64,000 nucleotides of DNA. Origin: Ktedonosporobacter rubrisoli. GTDB lineage: Bacteria; Chloroflexota; Ktedonobacteria; Ktedonobacterales; Ktedonobacteraceae. The notes under the pieces are model-generated. The model was not told the origin of the DNA and ran no database searches. It was given only the letters and a program-made list of their open reading frames with translations. The translations under genes were made by a program, and so were the position numbers. The stretch spans positions 4,774,001-4,838,000 of the forward strand of contig NZ_CP035758.1 in NCBI RefSeq assembly GCF_004208415.1, read 5' to 3'. Shown here one piece after another: positions 52,391 through 61,248 of the stretch. Each line of letters begins with the position of its first letter. The first letter of the stretch is position 1.

Positions 52391-53245
52391 GTGGAATTAA
52401 CTGATCTTAAAATTTTTGTGAGCATTGCCAACGAAGGCAGCGTCTCGCGCGCTGCCGAGCGCCTGGACTACGTGCAGTCGAATGTGACGGCGCGCTTAAG
52501 AAAGCTAGAGTCTGAACTAGGAGTCTCGTTGTTTCATAGGCACCCGAAAGGGGTTACCCTCACCGAAAAAGGGCAAGTATTCTGCGATTATGCCTCAGCT
52601 ATTCTAAACATGGCCGAAGAAGCCGTAAAAGTGGTACAGGAGCCTGCTGAGCCAGGTGGTTCATTGACGATTGGAATTGTTGAAACAGGAACCTGCGGTA
52701 ATTTTATGAATGCGCTGGCTGACTTTCAAACTCGGTATCCTGCCGTCTCGCTCTCTTTATCGATTGGAACATCAGCGGAACTGCTAACAAAGGTGCTTCA
52801 CCATCAATTGGACGGAGCCTTTGTAACAGGAAATATCCCATCCTCACAATTGATTTTCGATTATAGTACGCAAGATGAGCTTGCATTACTTACCAGGCAG
52901 GATACCCCTACCTTCCCCAAACTAGCCGAGACGCGCTGGGCAATCTTCCCAAAGGATTGTCCATTCAGAAGTATTTTACAGGGATGGCTACGCGATGAAG
53001 GAATAGCCTTGACAAATATTATTGAGATTAGTTCGCTGGAAGCGCTTCTGAGTTGTGTACGCTCAGGACTTGCTTGCACTCTGCTCCCTAGATCTGTACT
53101 CACAGGAGAATATAAGCATCTGGGAACCTTCCCGGTTCCTGAAAGATTTAGATTCATAAATACCAGCTTGATTCGCCGCAAAGACCGCTTCGCCAGCAAA
53201 GCCTTTATGGCTTTTGTTGAGATGATTGCCAGCACGGGATTATAG
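52391..53245 (+). CDS. LysR-family transcriptional regulator
   Basis: 284 residues. An N-terminal winged HTH (about 1-60) reads MELTDLKIFVSIANEGSVSR, AAERLDYVQSNVTARLRKLE and LGVSLFHRHPKGVTLTEKG, followed by a linker helix and a periplasmic-binding-like effector domain (about 88-280; GSLTIGIVETGTC...). The start is chosen as GTG 52391, since GGAG precedes it and the typical LysR start sequence begins there; upstream in-frame ATGs lack a ribosome site. The protein should bind the gap it shares with the divergent SMR pair and respond to a small ligand, perhaps the exported cation. It is convergent with the YqeY gene. Confidence 0.9.
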   Translation: MELTDLKIFVSIANEGSVSRAAERLDYVQSNVTARLRKLESELGVSLFHRHPKGVTLTEKGQVFCDYASAILNMAEEAVKVVQEPAEPGGSLTIGIVETGTCGNFMNALADFQTRYPAVSLSLSIGTSAELLTKVLHHQLDGAFVTGNIPSSQLIFDYSTQDELALLTRQDTPTFPKLAETRWAIFPKDCPFRSILQGWLRDEGIALTNIIEISSLEALLSCVRSGLACTLLPRSVLTGEYKHLGTFPVPERFRFINTSLIRRKDRFASKAFMAFVEMIASTGL

Positions 53246-53275
53246 AAACCAGCTTAAAGGAAAGGCTCATGGTGT

Positions 53276-53308
53276 GAAAAAAGGCTATCAGGTCCGTCCC
53301 CGATAGCC
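53276..53308 (-). terminator. Rho-independent terminator for the YqeY gene
   Basis: On the minus strand GGCTATC (53308-53302) pairs with GATAGCC (53289-53283), followed by TTTTTT (53282-53277). A textbook terminator 20 bases after the stop at 53329; it also separates the convergent LysR gene. Confidence 0.85.
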
Positions 53309-53328
53309 ATAAAAGCTGGCGTATTTGC

Positions 53329-53802
53329 CTACTGCGTCAATTCCTTCACTATGCGCTGGACGCGAGCGCCCTCAGCCTTACCTTTGGTTTCTTTGATAGC
53401 CAGCGGCATTACGCGCCTGAACTCTTTGCCCTGCTCAGCAACCAATCTTTCTACAATAGCGCGCACCTCTTCGTCGCTCAACTGCGAGCTCTGCAAGTAA
53501 CTCTGCAGGATATCCATCTCGCGCTGCTCTTTCTCGACCAGATCGTTTCTTCCGCCCTGCTTATACAGGACGATGGCCTGGCTGCGCTTCTTGATTTCCT
53601 GCTCAAGAACCTTTAGCGTATCGGCTTCGGTGAGAGGCTGACCATACTCGGAATGCTTACGATCGGTACGCGCCACCTCTAGATTATGAATAGCGCCAAG
53701 TGCCATGCGCAGGGTATCAAGTTTCACCTGGTCTCGCGCGCGCTGTGCATCCTGTATGTCTTTTCGCAACTGCTGCTCTAGCGGAAATTCTTGTCGTGCC
53801 AT
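53329..53802 (-). CDS. GatB/YqeY domain protein
   Basis: 157 residues, the usual length. QLRKDIQDAQRARDQVKLDT, LRMALGAIHNLEVARTD, then EADTLKVLEQEIKKRSQAIV and MDILQSYLQSSQLSDEEVRA match the YqeY family, whose two helical domains resemble the tRNA-binding tail of GatB. The role is not settled; a tRNA-amidotransferase-linked function is inferred from the fold. ATG at 53802 is chosen because AAGGAGAGG precedes it; longer in-frame starts upstream lack one. Together with the small membrane protein and symporter upstream it lies on the minus strand, 86 bases after its neighbour. Confidence 0.9.
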   Translation of the reverse strand: MARQEFPLEQQLRKDIQDAQRARDQVKLDTLRMALGAIHNLEVARTDRKHSEYGQPLTEADTLKVLEQEIKKRSQAIVLYKQGGRNDLVEKEQREMDILQSYLQSSQLSDEEVRAIVERLVAEQGKEFRRVMPLAIKETKGKAEGARVQRIVKELTQ

Positions 53803-53888
53803 AAAATCCTCTCCTTCTATCATAAGTTCGCCTCGTGGCACTAAGTATACTATGAGAGACAAGAAAAATCACCAGGCTAAAGCTCGCC

Positions 53889-54140
53889 TTAAGAGGTCAT
53901 GTGCTTGCGCGACGAGAGATAGCCCCCAAGGCTCATCAGCACACCAAAGATAAACATCAACAATCCCCACCAGAGATTGATATTGATACCATTGCTGCGG
54001 CTATAATCAGCATGCCCAAAAAGGCCATAGAGCAGAATAACCAGGCCGATCAAACCAATAGTCGCCCCAATAGTCAAAGCAATCGACATTCGATGCTGTT
54101 GCCCAGAAGGCTGCATACCCTGTATATCTTCCTGGCTCAT
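53889..54140 (-). CDS. Small membrane protein, two helices, unknown function
   Basis: 83 residues. After a polar N-terminus of about 17 residues there are two predicted membrane helices, SIALTIGATIGLIGLVILLY and WWGLLMFIFGVLMSLGGYL, joined by a Ser/Asn loop (HADYSRSNGININL), and a short basic tail. AAAGGAG lies just before the ATG. It starts 22 bases after the stop of the sodium:solute symporter gene, so it is likely co-transcribed. The size and position recall small accessory subunits of SSS transporters, but the sequence is not recognised as one. Confidence 0.65.
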   Translation of the reverse strand: MSQEDIQGMQPSGQQHRMSIALTIGATIGLIGLVILLYGLFGHADYSRSNGININLWWGLLMFIFGVLMSLGGYLSSRKHMTS

Positions 54141-54162
54141 ACGCGTAGTCTCCTTTCACGCC

Positions 54163-55815
54163 TCAGAAGAAGATAATATTCAATATTACAAAGATGACAA
54201 GGGCAATACCTGCTAGCACCACCGGCTTCTTATACCAGACCGTCTCAACTACAGCAGCCTTGGGGGTCAGACTATAGACCAGGCCTTTCAGTTCTCCTTC
54301 CGGCTTGGGTTTCGTGAAGAGTGAAACCACAATAGTAATGACAAAACAGACGGACCAGGCAATCAACGCGCGCCACATGCTGGAGCCCTCGGAGCTGCCC
54401 AGAGAGAACAGATGGAGAAACTGCTCCATGAACCAGAGGGCAATAGAGCAGAACGTACCAATGATCAGCCCGATGAAGCCGCCCCAGGGCGTCGTACGTT
54501 TCCAGAACATACCTAGCAGGAAAGTTGCAAGCAGAGGGGCATTAAAAATGGAGAACAGAGCCTGCACATAGTCCATAATACTGCTGAAGCCAGATGCCAG
54601 GTAAGCCGTCCCAACGCTGAGCAGAATGCCCACTACAGTAATCACGCGGCCCATCCAGAGATAATGGCTATCAGGCGCATCTCGCTTGATATAAGAACGG
54701 TAGATATCATAGGTCCAGACAGTGTTAAAAGCTGTAACATTGCCGGCCATGCCAGACATAAATGAGGCGAGCAAGGCTGTCAGACCTAGCCCAAGCAGGC
54801 CGCTGGGGAAGTAATGAACCATAGCAAATGGAATAGCCATATTGTATGAGTTCTGAAAGCCGCCACCATGGCCGAGATTTGGCATAATAGAGAGAATGAT
54901 CAAGCCAGGGACGATAGCAATAAAAGGGAAGAATAGCTTAGGGAAAGTGGCAATTAGTGGTGTGCGTTCCGCCGCAGCCTTATCTTCAGCAGCAAGAGCG
55001 CGCTGCACTACCAGGAAGTCGGTACACCAGTAGCCAAAGCTAAGGACAAAGCCAAGGCCTAAAATGATGCCGATAAAGTTCACGCCAAACGGGTTGTTAT
55101 TTCCGGCGGTACCCGCCCACAAATGGAAGAAGGCCGGGTTATTTATCCTTGCCTGTAGACCTGACCAGCCTCCGACATTGATCAGCCCCAGGATAGTTAA
55201 TGGCAAGAGGCCAGCGACAATTAAGAAAAACTGCAATGTTTCATTATAGATAGAAGACGATAAGCCGCCCAACAGAATATACACCATAATGAAGGCCGCC
55301 GAGAGCCAGATACAGGCGTTAAGCGACCAGCCCAGCAGTACATTAAAGACCAGAGCAGCAGCATACATGTTTATGCCGCTGGTCAGGATCGTCAAAACCC
55401 CAAAGGAAATGGCGTTAAAGCCCCGTGTGGCCTCGTTATAACGCAGTTTGAGAAAACCTGGTACAGAATGCGTCTTGCTACCATAATAGAACGGCATCAT
55501 AAAAATGGCCACAAAAATCATGGCCGGGATGGCTCCTATCCAGTAAAAATGGGCCTGGAGAATGCCATACTGGGCCGCGTTGGCTCCCATACCCAGGATC
55601 TCAAGGGCACCTAGATTCGCGCCGATAAAGGCTAATCCCGTCACCCAACTCGGTAATGATCGACCGGAAAGGAAGAAATCTTCGGAAGAACGCATCCGGG
55701 TTCTGAGTGCAAAGCCAATACCTAACGTTACTGCGAAATAGATTGCAATAATGAGGTAATCCACCCAGCTGATATCAGCAGAAAGGCGTGCCTGCATCGC
55801 TGCCAGGATCATCAT
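54163..55815 (-). CDS. Sodium:solute symporter (SSS/SGLT family)
   Basis: 550 residues with about 14 predicted helices. The start ISWVDYLIIAIYFAVTLGIG, then SSEDFFLSGRSLPSWVTGLA and FIGANLGALEILGMGANAAQ, is the SSS signature around TM1-2. GFLKLRYNEATRGFNAISFG and the central GYWCTDFLVVQRALAAEDKA are typical of sugar/myo-inositol (SGLT-like) members. It imports a small solute, perhaps a sugar or polyol, with Na+. ATG at 55815 is supported by AAAGGAG eight bases upstream. It is followed closely by the small membrane protein gene. A leader with two hairpins lies upstream. Confidence 0.92.
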   Translation of the reverse strand: MMILAAMQARLSADISWVDYLIIAIYFAVTLGIGFALRTRMRSSEDFFLSGRSLPSWVTGLAFIGANLGALEILGMGANAAQYGILQAHFYWIGAIPAMIFVAIFMMPFYYGSKTHSVPGFLKLRYNEATRGFNAISFGVLTILTSGINMYAAALVFNVLLGWSLNACIWLSAAFIMVYILLGGLSSSIYNETLQFFLIVAGLLPLTILGLINVGGWSGLQARINNPAFFHLWAGTAGNNNPFGVNFIGIILGLGFVLSFGYWCTDFLVVQRALAAEDKAAAERTPLIATFPKLFFPFIAIVPGLIILSIMPNLGHGGGFQNSYNMAIPFAMVHYFPSGLLGLGLTALLASFMSGMAGNVTAFNTVWTYDIYRSYIKRDAPDSHYLWMGRVITVVGILLSVGTAYLASGFSSIMDYVQALFSIFNAPLLATFLLGMFWKRTTPWGGFIGLIIGTFCSIALWFMEQFLHLFSLGSSEGSSMWRALIAWSVCFVITIVVSLFTKPKPEGELKGLVYSLTPKAAVVETVWYKKPVVLAGIALVIFVILNIIFF

Positions 55816-56322
55816 ATCAACACTCCTTTGAGTTGAGAGCAATGGATCGCTCAAGTTGATGTAGAAAAGGCTCAGGTCACTTTTCTCTGTACGAGAGGAG
55901 GTGTTGCCTGGGAGTAATATCCTTTCATTACACGGCTGATATATCCTTATAGATTACAAGGACCTCAGAACCAATAAGCTAGCATGCGGAAAAACAGTTC
56001 TTACAATCAGATAATTTCTTCCTTTTTGTCTTCAGCATATTTACTATTTATTAATATATATATTTCTATTTCTAACTATACTTTGTTCGTTTTTAATGTA
56101 AAGGAGGTTTTCTGACCAGTGAAAACAGACGAAGATTAAAAAACATCTTGACTGCAGGGTTTAGGCTATGCTAATATCCGACTTATCAGGTAAGATATGA
56201 GCCTGGCCTGGCACTCAGAGCAAGATAGAGACATGAGTGGATAGGGATTAGCAAGCTCGGTTCGCCGCGCTGACGAGGCATGCCCTCTCAGGCCAAACCG
56301 AGACAGAGTACAGGAGCATTTC
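55816..56322. promoter_or_regulatory. Divergent control region with leader hairpins
   Basis: 507 bases, AT-rich in the middle (about 55990-56110). On the symporter side two hairpins are visible: GTAAT/ATTAC (55914-55931) and TCCTT/AAGGA (55944-55962). On the iron-operon side CTCGGTT (56256-56262) pairs with AACCGAG (56296-56302) around a GAGGCA/TGCCCTC inner stem, just before the GTG start at 56323. No known riboswitch class or Fur box was recognised. Confidence 0.45.
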
Positions 56323-57264
56323 GTGAGAGAAAGACAATTCTGCGCCCAGGTCTCCAGGGATGCCAGGGAGCCCTTTATCGGCACCGCCCCTCGCGTTGAT
56401 TGCTGGCTTCTCCTGGAATACACGGGTGCGTGGGCCCCGTATGAGATAATGATAGAACAGAGTTCTCTCTCAACACAGGTCAAAGAATGGATTTTGCATG
56501 CAGGGATTGCCCTCCCTCATTTTCGTCTACAATTTATTCGGCAGCATACACGCCCACTACAAACGATTAACTGCTTTGTAGCTATCTCACGTGAAGATAG
56601 GCAAGCACTCTACAAGTTTTCACTTAGTAGCTACGAAGATCTACTTGAGCTCAATCTAGCGGCCATCCTGCAAGGACATCCAACCTATTCTCAATACATC
56701 TGCGATGAGCCGCTCTTTCTGGTATGTACCCACGGGAAACAGGATCAATGCTGCGCCAAATTTGGTATGCCTATTTACACCGAGCTGGCGCAACAAGTTG
56801 CCGACTTTACCTGGCACACTTCGCATGTAGGCGGAGATAAATTTGCTGCCAACATCGTCTGCTTGCCATATGGAATTTACTATAGCCGCGTGCTGCGCTC
56901 CGAGGTAGAGGCCATTATCGCTAGCTTTAGGCAAGGCGAAATATATATTCGCAAATATAGAGGCCGTACCAGCTATCCTCCAACCGGGCAAGCAGCCGAT
57001 TACTTCTTGCGCAGAATCACCCATATATATGACCTGCAAGCCTTTCGTCTGTTAGCTATAGATTATGAAACAGACGATATCGCCCGCATTAGTTTTATAG
57101 ACCTTGCGAACAATATAATTCACCATATATATGTTTCAATCGCACTTAGAGAAGTGGTAAGCTATTCTACATGTAAGGGAAGAGTAGAGAGCGCAACTTA
57201 TCATTATCAGCTTCATAAGCATGATATGTTAGAGCCTATAATCGCAGGAAACACTACCAGGTAA
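56323..57264 (+). CDS. Sucrase/ferredoxin-like [2Fe-2S] family protein
   Basis: 313 residues. GTAPRVDCWLLLEYTGAW near the start, the thioredoxin-fold ferredoxin core LFLVCTHGKQDQCCAKFG (Cys135, Cys143, Cys144) and TWHTSHVGGDKFAANIVCLP (Cys180) are hallmarks of the Suc_Fer-like family. The Cys/His residues would bind a [2Fe-2S] cluster. The C-terminal ~90 residues are less conserved. Genes of this family often accompany siderophore uptake, where a reductase that releases iron from ferric-siderophore has been proposed. Here the importer follows directly, which supports that inference. It starts at GTG (AGGAG upstream). The next gene begins 16 bases downstream. Confidence 0.85.
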   Translation: MRERQFCAQVSRDAREPFIGTAPRVDCWLLLEYTGAWAPYEIMIEQSSLSTQVKEWILHAGIALPHFRLQFIRQHTRPLQTINCFVAISREDRQALYKFSLSSYEDLLELNLAAILQGHPTYSQYICDEPLFLVCTHGKQDQCCAKFGMPIYTELAQQVADFTWHTSHVGGDKFAANIVCLPYGIYYSRVLRSEVEAIIASFRQGEIYIRKYRGRTSYPPTGQAADYFLRRITHIYDLQAFRLLAIDYETDDIARISFIDLANNIIHHIYVSIALREVVSYSTCKGRVESATYHYQLHKHDMLEPIIAGNTTR

Positions 57265-57280
57265 GGAAGGACTTAACCGT

Positions 57281-58273
57281 ATGACACACGATACTGGCAC
57301 TATACGAGCCGGGAGCCACCAGCAACGATGGCTTATGCTTATTTCGCTGCTCTCCTTACTGCTTCTATTCCTCACCGCATGTGGAGGTACGAATCAGGCC
57401 ACATCTACGCCCGCGGATAATGGCAAACCAGGTGGGCATCTTGTTAAGCACGCCATGGGACAAACTATGGTCCCTGATCATCCTCAGCGCGTTGTGGTTC
57501 TCGATACTGGAGAGCTAGATGATACCCTCGCACTAGGAATTACCCCTGTAGGAGCTGTGACAGCCTTGCAGGATGGCGATTATCTGAGCTATCTCAAAGG
57601 AAAGCTTGGCTCGATTACCAATGTTGGCACTATCGCCCAGCCCAACCTTGAGAAGATCGCCTCGCTACATCCTGACCTTATTCTTAGCAATAAAGTGCGT
57701 CATGCAAGCATTTATCCACAGCTCTCGCAGATCGCCCCTACCGTCTTTGCCGAAAACATTGGTACCACATGGAAAGATAACCTTAAGCTTTATGCGGAAG
57801 CCCTGGGCAAGACCCAGGAAGCCAACACGCTGCTGCAACACTACAATCAGCGCCTCGCCGAGCTTAAGCAGAAAATGGGACCCAGACTAGCCCAAACGCA
57901 TGTTTCGATTGTGCGCGTGCTTCCTGATCGTATTCGTCTTTACATGGGCGCTTCCTTCATCGGCACAATTCTGCGCGATGCCGGCTTGCCGCGTCCCCCT
58001 GCTCAGGATCAAGATAAGAAGTTCGCACAGGAAGTAACTTACGAAAACATTCAAACTATGGATGGCGACGTTATCTTTATTATGAACTATGGTAATAGTA
58101 AAGATAAGATGCAGGATCTGATGAATCAGCCACAGTGGAAACAACTCAACGCAGTAAAAAATGGTAAGGTATTTACTGTGGCCGATGATGTCTGGTCCAC
58201 GGGCATTGGCATCGAAGCTGCTAACCTGGTTATCGACGATCTATTCAAATATCTGGTGAGCAATGGGCAGTAG
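57281..58273 (+). CDS. Iron-siderophore ABC transporter substrate-binding lipoprotein
   Basis: 330 residues. A lipoprotein signal is present: SLLSLLLLFLTACGG with lipobox LTAC (about residue 38), then a Ser/Thr linker. The mature part is a class III (FhuD/FepB-like) binding protein: PQRVVVLDTGELDDTLALGI, VGTIAQPNLEKIASLHPDLI and VFTVADDVWSTGIGIEAANL. It captures a ferric siderophore or similar chelate at the cell surface. AAGGAAGG precedes the ATG. It overlaps the first permease gene by 11 bases. It is part of a four-gene importer with FecCD-type permeases and ATPase. Confidence 0.93.
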   Translation: MTHDTGTIRAGSHQQRWLMLISLLSLLLLFLTACGGTNQATSTPADNGKPGGHLVKHAMGQTMVPDHPQRVVVLDTGELDDTLALGITPVGAVTALQDGDYLSYLKGKLGSITNVGTIAQPNLEKIASLHPDLILSNKVRHASIYPQLSQIAPTVFAENIGTTWKDNLKLYAEALGKTQEANTLLQHYNQRLAELKQKMGPRLAQTHVSIVRVLPDRIRLYMGASFIGTILRDAGLPRPPAQDQDKKFAQEVTYENIQTMDGDVIFIMNYGNSKDKMQDLMNQPQWKQLNAVKNGKVFTVADDVWSTGIGIEAANLVIDDLFKYLVSNGQ

Positions 58274-59291
58274 AGCTATAGCTATCAAGGAAGCGCCATT
58301 TCGCAAAACACCGTTGACAGGTCTTGCGCTGGCAAGCTTGCTTTTACTCGTCGTGTTCGGGGCAAGTATTGCCTATGGTGCTGCCTCGATTGACCTCTCC
58401 ACAGTTTTCCGCGCTCTGGTAGCCTTCAATGGCACCTCGGCTCAGGAGACTATTCGTAACATTCGCTTGCCGCGCGCTGTAATCGCCCTATGCGTGGGTG
58501 CAAGCCTGGCAGTAGCCGGTGCGCTTATGCAAGCCCTCACCAAAAATCCACTCGCGGCTCCCGGCATTATGGGCGTTAATGCCGGAGCCTCCCTGCTCGT
58601 AGTCGCCGCCACGCTATTCTTAGCCAGTTCTTCGCAGGCTCTCTACATCTGGGTCTCGCTTATCGGGGCTGCAGGGGCAGGCATACTTGTCTACTATCTA
58701 AGCTCGGTAGGCCGCCAGGGCATGACTCCGCTCAAGCTGATAATCGCAGGAGCAACCATTTCCACGCTGCTCTCATCCCTGACGCAAGGCTTACTGGTCA
58801 TGCGCGAGAGCACGTTAGATGAGGTACGTTTCTGGCTGGCCGGCTCAGTAGCGAATCGAAACTTTTCTCTATTTCTCTCGCTCTTGCCCTACCTCCTGCT
58901 GGGTCTGTTGATCGCGTTCCTGCTGGGCAAGCAAATCACCACTTTAAGTTTGGGCGACGACGTTGCTCGTGGCCTGGGCCAACGCATTGGCCTGGTCAAA
59001 GCCTTAACGGCTATCGCGATCATACTTTTAGCTGGCGGCTCGGTAGCTATTGCCGGTCCTGTTGGTTTTGTCGGCCTGGTTATCCCACATATTGCCCGCG
59101 CGCTGGTTGGTGTCAACTATCGCTGGATACTCCCCTACTCGGCAGTGTTGGGAGCTATTTTATTGCTGGGAGCAGATATCTTTGCACGCTGGGTGGTACG
59201 GCCAGGAGAAGTTCCGGTAGGAGCGGTAACGGCTATTATCGGGGCTCCCGTCCTGATCTGGCTGGTGCGTCAGAAAGTGAGGCGGCAGTAA
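58263..59291 (+). CDS. FecCD-family ABC permease (siderophore importer)
   Basis: 342 residues, about ten predicted helices. RNIRLPRAVIALCVGASLAV, GALMQALTKNPLAAPGIMGV, LGDDVARGLGQRIGLVKALT and VGFVGLVIPHIARALVGVNY are the FecCD/BtuC signatures, including the cytoplasmic coupling loop. It pairs with the next permease to form the heterodimeric channel. ATG at 58263 overlaps the lipoprotein gene and its stop overlaps the next ATG by one base (TAATG). Confidence 0.93.
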   Translation: MGSRAIAIKEAPFRKTPLTGLALASLLLLVVFGASIAYGAASIDLSTVFRALVAFNGTSAQETIRNIRLPRAVIALCVGASLAVAGALMQALTKNPLAAPGIMGVNAGASLLVVAATLFLASSSQALYIWVSLIGAAGAGILVYYLSSVGRQGMTPLKLIIAGATISTLLSSLTQGLLVMRESTLDEVRFWLAGSVANRNFSLFLSLLPYLLLGLLIAFLLGKQITTLSLGDDVARGLGQRIGLVKALTAIAIILLAGGSVAIAGPVGFVGLVIPHIARALVGVNYRWILPYSAVLGAILLLGADIFARWVVRPGEVPVGAVTAIIGAPVLIWLVRQKVRRQ

Positions 59292-60328
59292 TGCAGCGCT
59301 GGAAAGTTATTCGCCCATCCTGGCTTCCATTCTCCTATCGCGTTAAAGTACGTGTACCGCTTATGCTCTTGCTCCTGCTAGTGGCCATATGCGCAGCGCT
59401 GGTGATTACTATCTCAGTAGGCGAATATATCATTCCACCCCAGGCCGTGCTTGAGACGCTTCTAGGGAATGGCAGCCAATCATACAGTTTCATCGTGCTC
59501 ACCTTGCGCCTGCCGCGCGTCCTGGTGGCCTTGCTGGTGGGCATGGCGATGGCGGCCTCTGGCGCCATTTTGCAGGGCCTGACGCGTAATCCGCTGGCCT
59601 CGCCCGATATCATCGGAATTAGCAATGGGGCCAGCCTTACTGCCGTCGCGCTTCTCACGCTCTTCAGCGCCGCTCCGATTAGCTTACTGCCCCTCGTCGC
59701 CTTTGGGGGTGCCTGTGCGGCAGCAATTCTCATCTATTTGCTGGCCTGGAATGGAGGCAGTTCGCCAACCCGGCTCATTCTGGTCGGCGTGGGTCTCTCC
59801 GCAGTTGCTTCCTCGCTTGTGCAGATTCTTATCGCGAACTCGCAGGTGATTGTGGTAAATCAAGCGCTGATCTGGCTGGCTGGGAGTGTCTATGGAAGGA
59901 CCTGGGAACATTTCTGGTCCCTTTTGCCTTGGCTGGTAATCTTCCTCCCGCTCGCCCTGGTGATGACGCGACATCTTGATGCGCTGCACCTGGGCGACGA
60001 TCTCGCACGTAGCCTGGGCAGCCAGGTTGAGAGGCAGCGCATAATTCTACTCATCGCCAGTGTAGCGCTGGCCGGGAGCTCTGTAGCCATTGCCGGGACA
60101 ATTGGCTTTGTGGGCTTGATGGCGCCCCATATCGCCCGCATGTTGGTCGGACCTTCCCATGGTGGTCTGCTTCCGGTGGCGACACTGGTTGGTGGCCTGC
60201 TGGTCATCCTTGCCGATCTTATCGGTCGTACGATCTTTGCTCCAATTGAAATTCCTTGCGGCGTGATCACCGCTGCTGTTGGCGCCCCTTATTTTATCTG
60301 GCTTCTCATCCGAAGTCGCAATTTGTAA
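59291..60328 (+). CDS. FecCD-family ABC permease (siderophore importer)
   Basis: 345 residues, about ten predicted helices. TLRLPRVLVALLVGMAMAAS, GAILQGLTRNPLASPDIIGI, LGDDLARSLGSQVERQRIIL and GTIGFVGLMAPHIARMLVGP repeat the family signatures and show it is the partner of the preceding permease. A basic N-terminus precedes the first helix. The ATG shares one base with the upstream stop. The ATPase gene follows after 14 bases. Confidence 0.93.
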   Translation: MQRWKVIRPSWLPFSYRVKVRVPLMLLLLLVAICAALVITISVGEYIIPPQAVLETLLGNGSQSYSFIVLTLRLPRVLVALLVGMAMAASGAILQGLTRNPLASPDIIGISNGASLTAVALLTLFSAAPISLLPLVAFGGACAAAILIYLLAWNGGSSPTRLILVGVGLSAVASSLVQILIANSQVIVVNQALIWLAGSVYGRTWEHFWSLLPWLVIFLPLALVMTRHLDALHLGDDLARSLGSQVERQRIILLIASVALAGSSVAIAGTIGFVGLMAPHIARMLVGPSHGGLLPVATLVGGLLVILADLIGRTIFAPIEIPCGVITAAVGAPYFIWLLIRSRNL

Positions 60329-60342
60329 CAGGAGGAGACATT

Positions 60343-61155
60343 ATGAGCGTTCTTCAGGCCAAAGAGCTGACCGTTGCCTTTAATGGAGTAAAAGTACTTT
60401 CAGATCTCAACCTGATGATCCCGAGCGGGCGTATCACAGCGCTGGTCGGTGGGAATGGAAGCGGCAAAACGACGCTCCTGCGCGTATTAGGACGCCTACT
60501 AAAGCCAACGCACGGCAGCGCGCTCTTAGATGCAAAGGAGATCTCTCATCTCTCCTCTAAAGAACTTGCCAGGAGCCTGGGTATTCTGCCCCAAACACCC
60601 GTAGCCCCAGAAGGTCTGACTGTGCGCGAGCTTGTGACTCAGGGTCGCTATCCTTACCAGAGCTGGTACCAGCAATGGTCAAAAGAAGATGAACATATGG
60701 TAGAGAAGGCGCTCACGACTACCCATCTCCTCGATCTAGCAGATCGGCAACTTGATTCGCTCTCAGGAGGACAACGCCAGCGCGCCTGGATTGCTATGGT
60801 GCTGGCCCAGGACACGCCAACCTTGCTGCTGGATGAACCAACTACCTATCTCGATCTGGCCCATCAAGTCGAGATCCTCGACCTATTGGACGAGCTCAAT
60901 GCCACACAAGGACGCACGATTGTAATGGTCCTGCACGATCTCAATCAGGCCTGCCGCTACGCCCATAATATTATCGTCCTCCAAGCGGGCCAAATCATGT
61001 CTATAGGAAAACCCGACGAGATCATTACTGAAGAGCTTGTTCGCCAGGCCTTCGCTGTCGAGTGCCAGATCATTCCGGACCCGCTTACTGGTACGCCTTT
61101 ATGCCTGCCAATCAGGCGCAAAACCCAGGTAGCTGCCCATGCTCCACTGACATGA
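60343..61155 (+). CDS. Iron-siderophore ABC transporter ATP-binding protein (FepC type)
   Basis: 270 residues. Walker A GGNGSGKTTLLR, Q-loop LGILPQTPVAPEGLTVRE (with GRYPYQSW, typical of FepC/FhuC), signature LSGGQRQRAW, Walker B TLLLDEPTTYLD and switch His VLHDLNQACRYA. It energises the two FecCD permeases. ATG at 60343 is chosen for the GGAGGAG at 60331-60337; an in-frame upstream extension falls inside the permease gene. It is followed by a terminator and is the last gene of the iron operon. Confidence 0.95.
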   Translation: MSVLQAKELTVAFNGVKVLSDLNLMIPSGRITALVGGNGSGKTTLLRVLGRLLKPTHGSALLDAKEISHLSSKELARSLGILPQTPVAPEGLTVRELVTQGRYPYQSWYQQWSKEDEHMVEKALTTTHLLDLADRQLDSLSGGQRQRAWIAMVLAQDTPTLLLDEPTTYLDLAHQVEILDLLDELNATQGRTIVMVLHDLNQACRYAHNIIVLQAGQIMSIGKPDEIITEELVRQAFAVECQIIPDPLTGTPLCLPIRRKTQVAAHAPLT

Positions 61156-61174
61156 ATACACCAGAAGACAGCCC

Positions 61175-61210
61175 ACACAGAGTTGTAGGGTCACAACTCT
61201 GTGTTATTGC
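61175..61210 (+). terminator. Terminator after the iron-uptake operon
   Basis: ACACAGAGTTGT (61175-61186) pairs perfectly with ACAACTCTGTGT (61193-61204) around a six-base loop. TATTGCC follows, so the T-tract is short but the stem is strong. It also lies between convergent genes. Confidence 0.7.
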
Positions 61211-61248
61211 CATTCTGTACTATTAGCGGACGGGCTATAGCCTTATAG

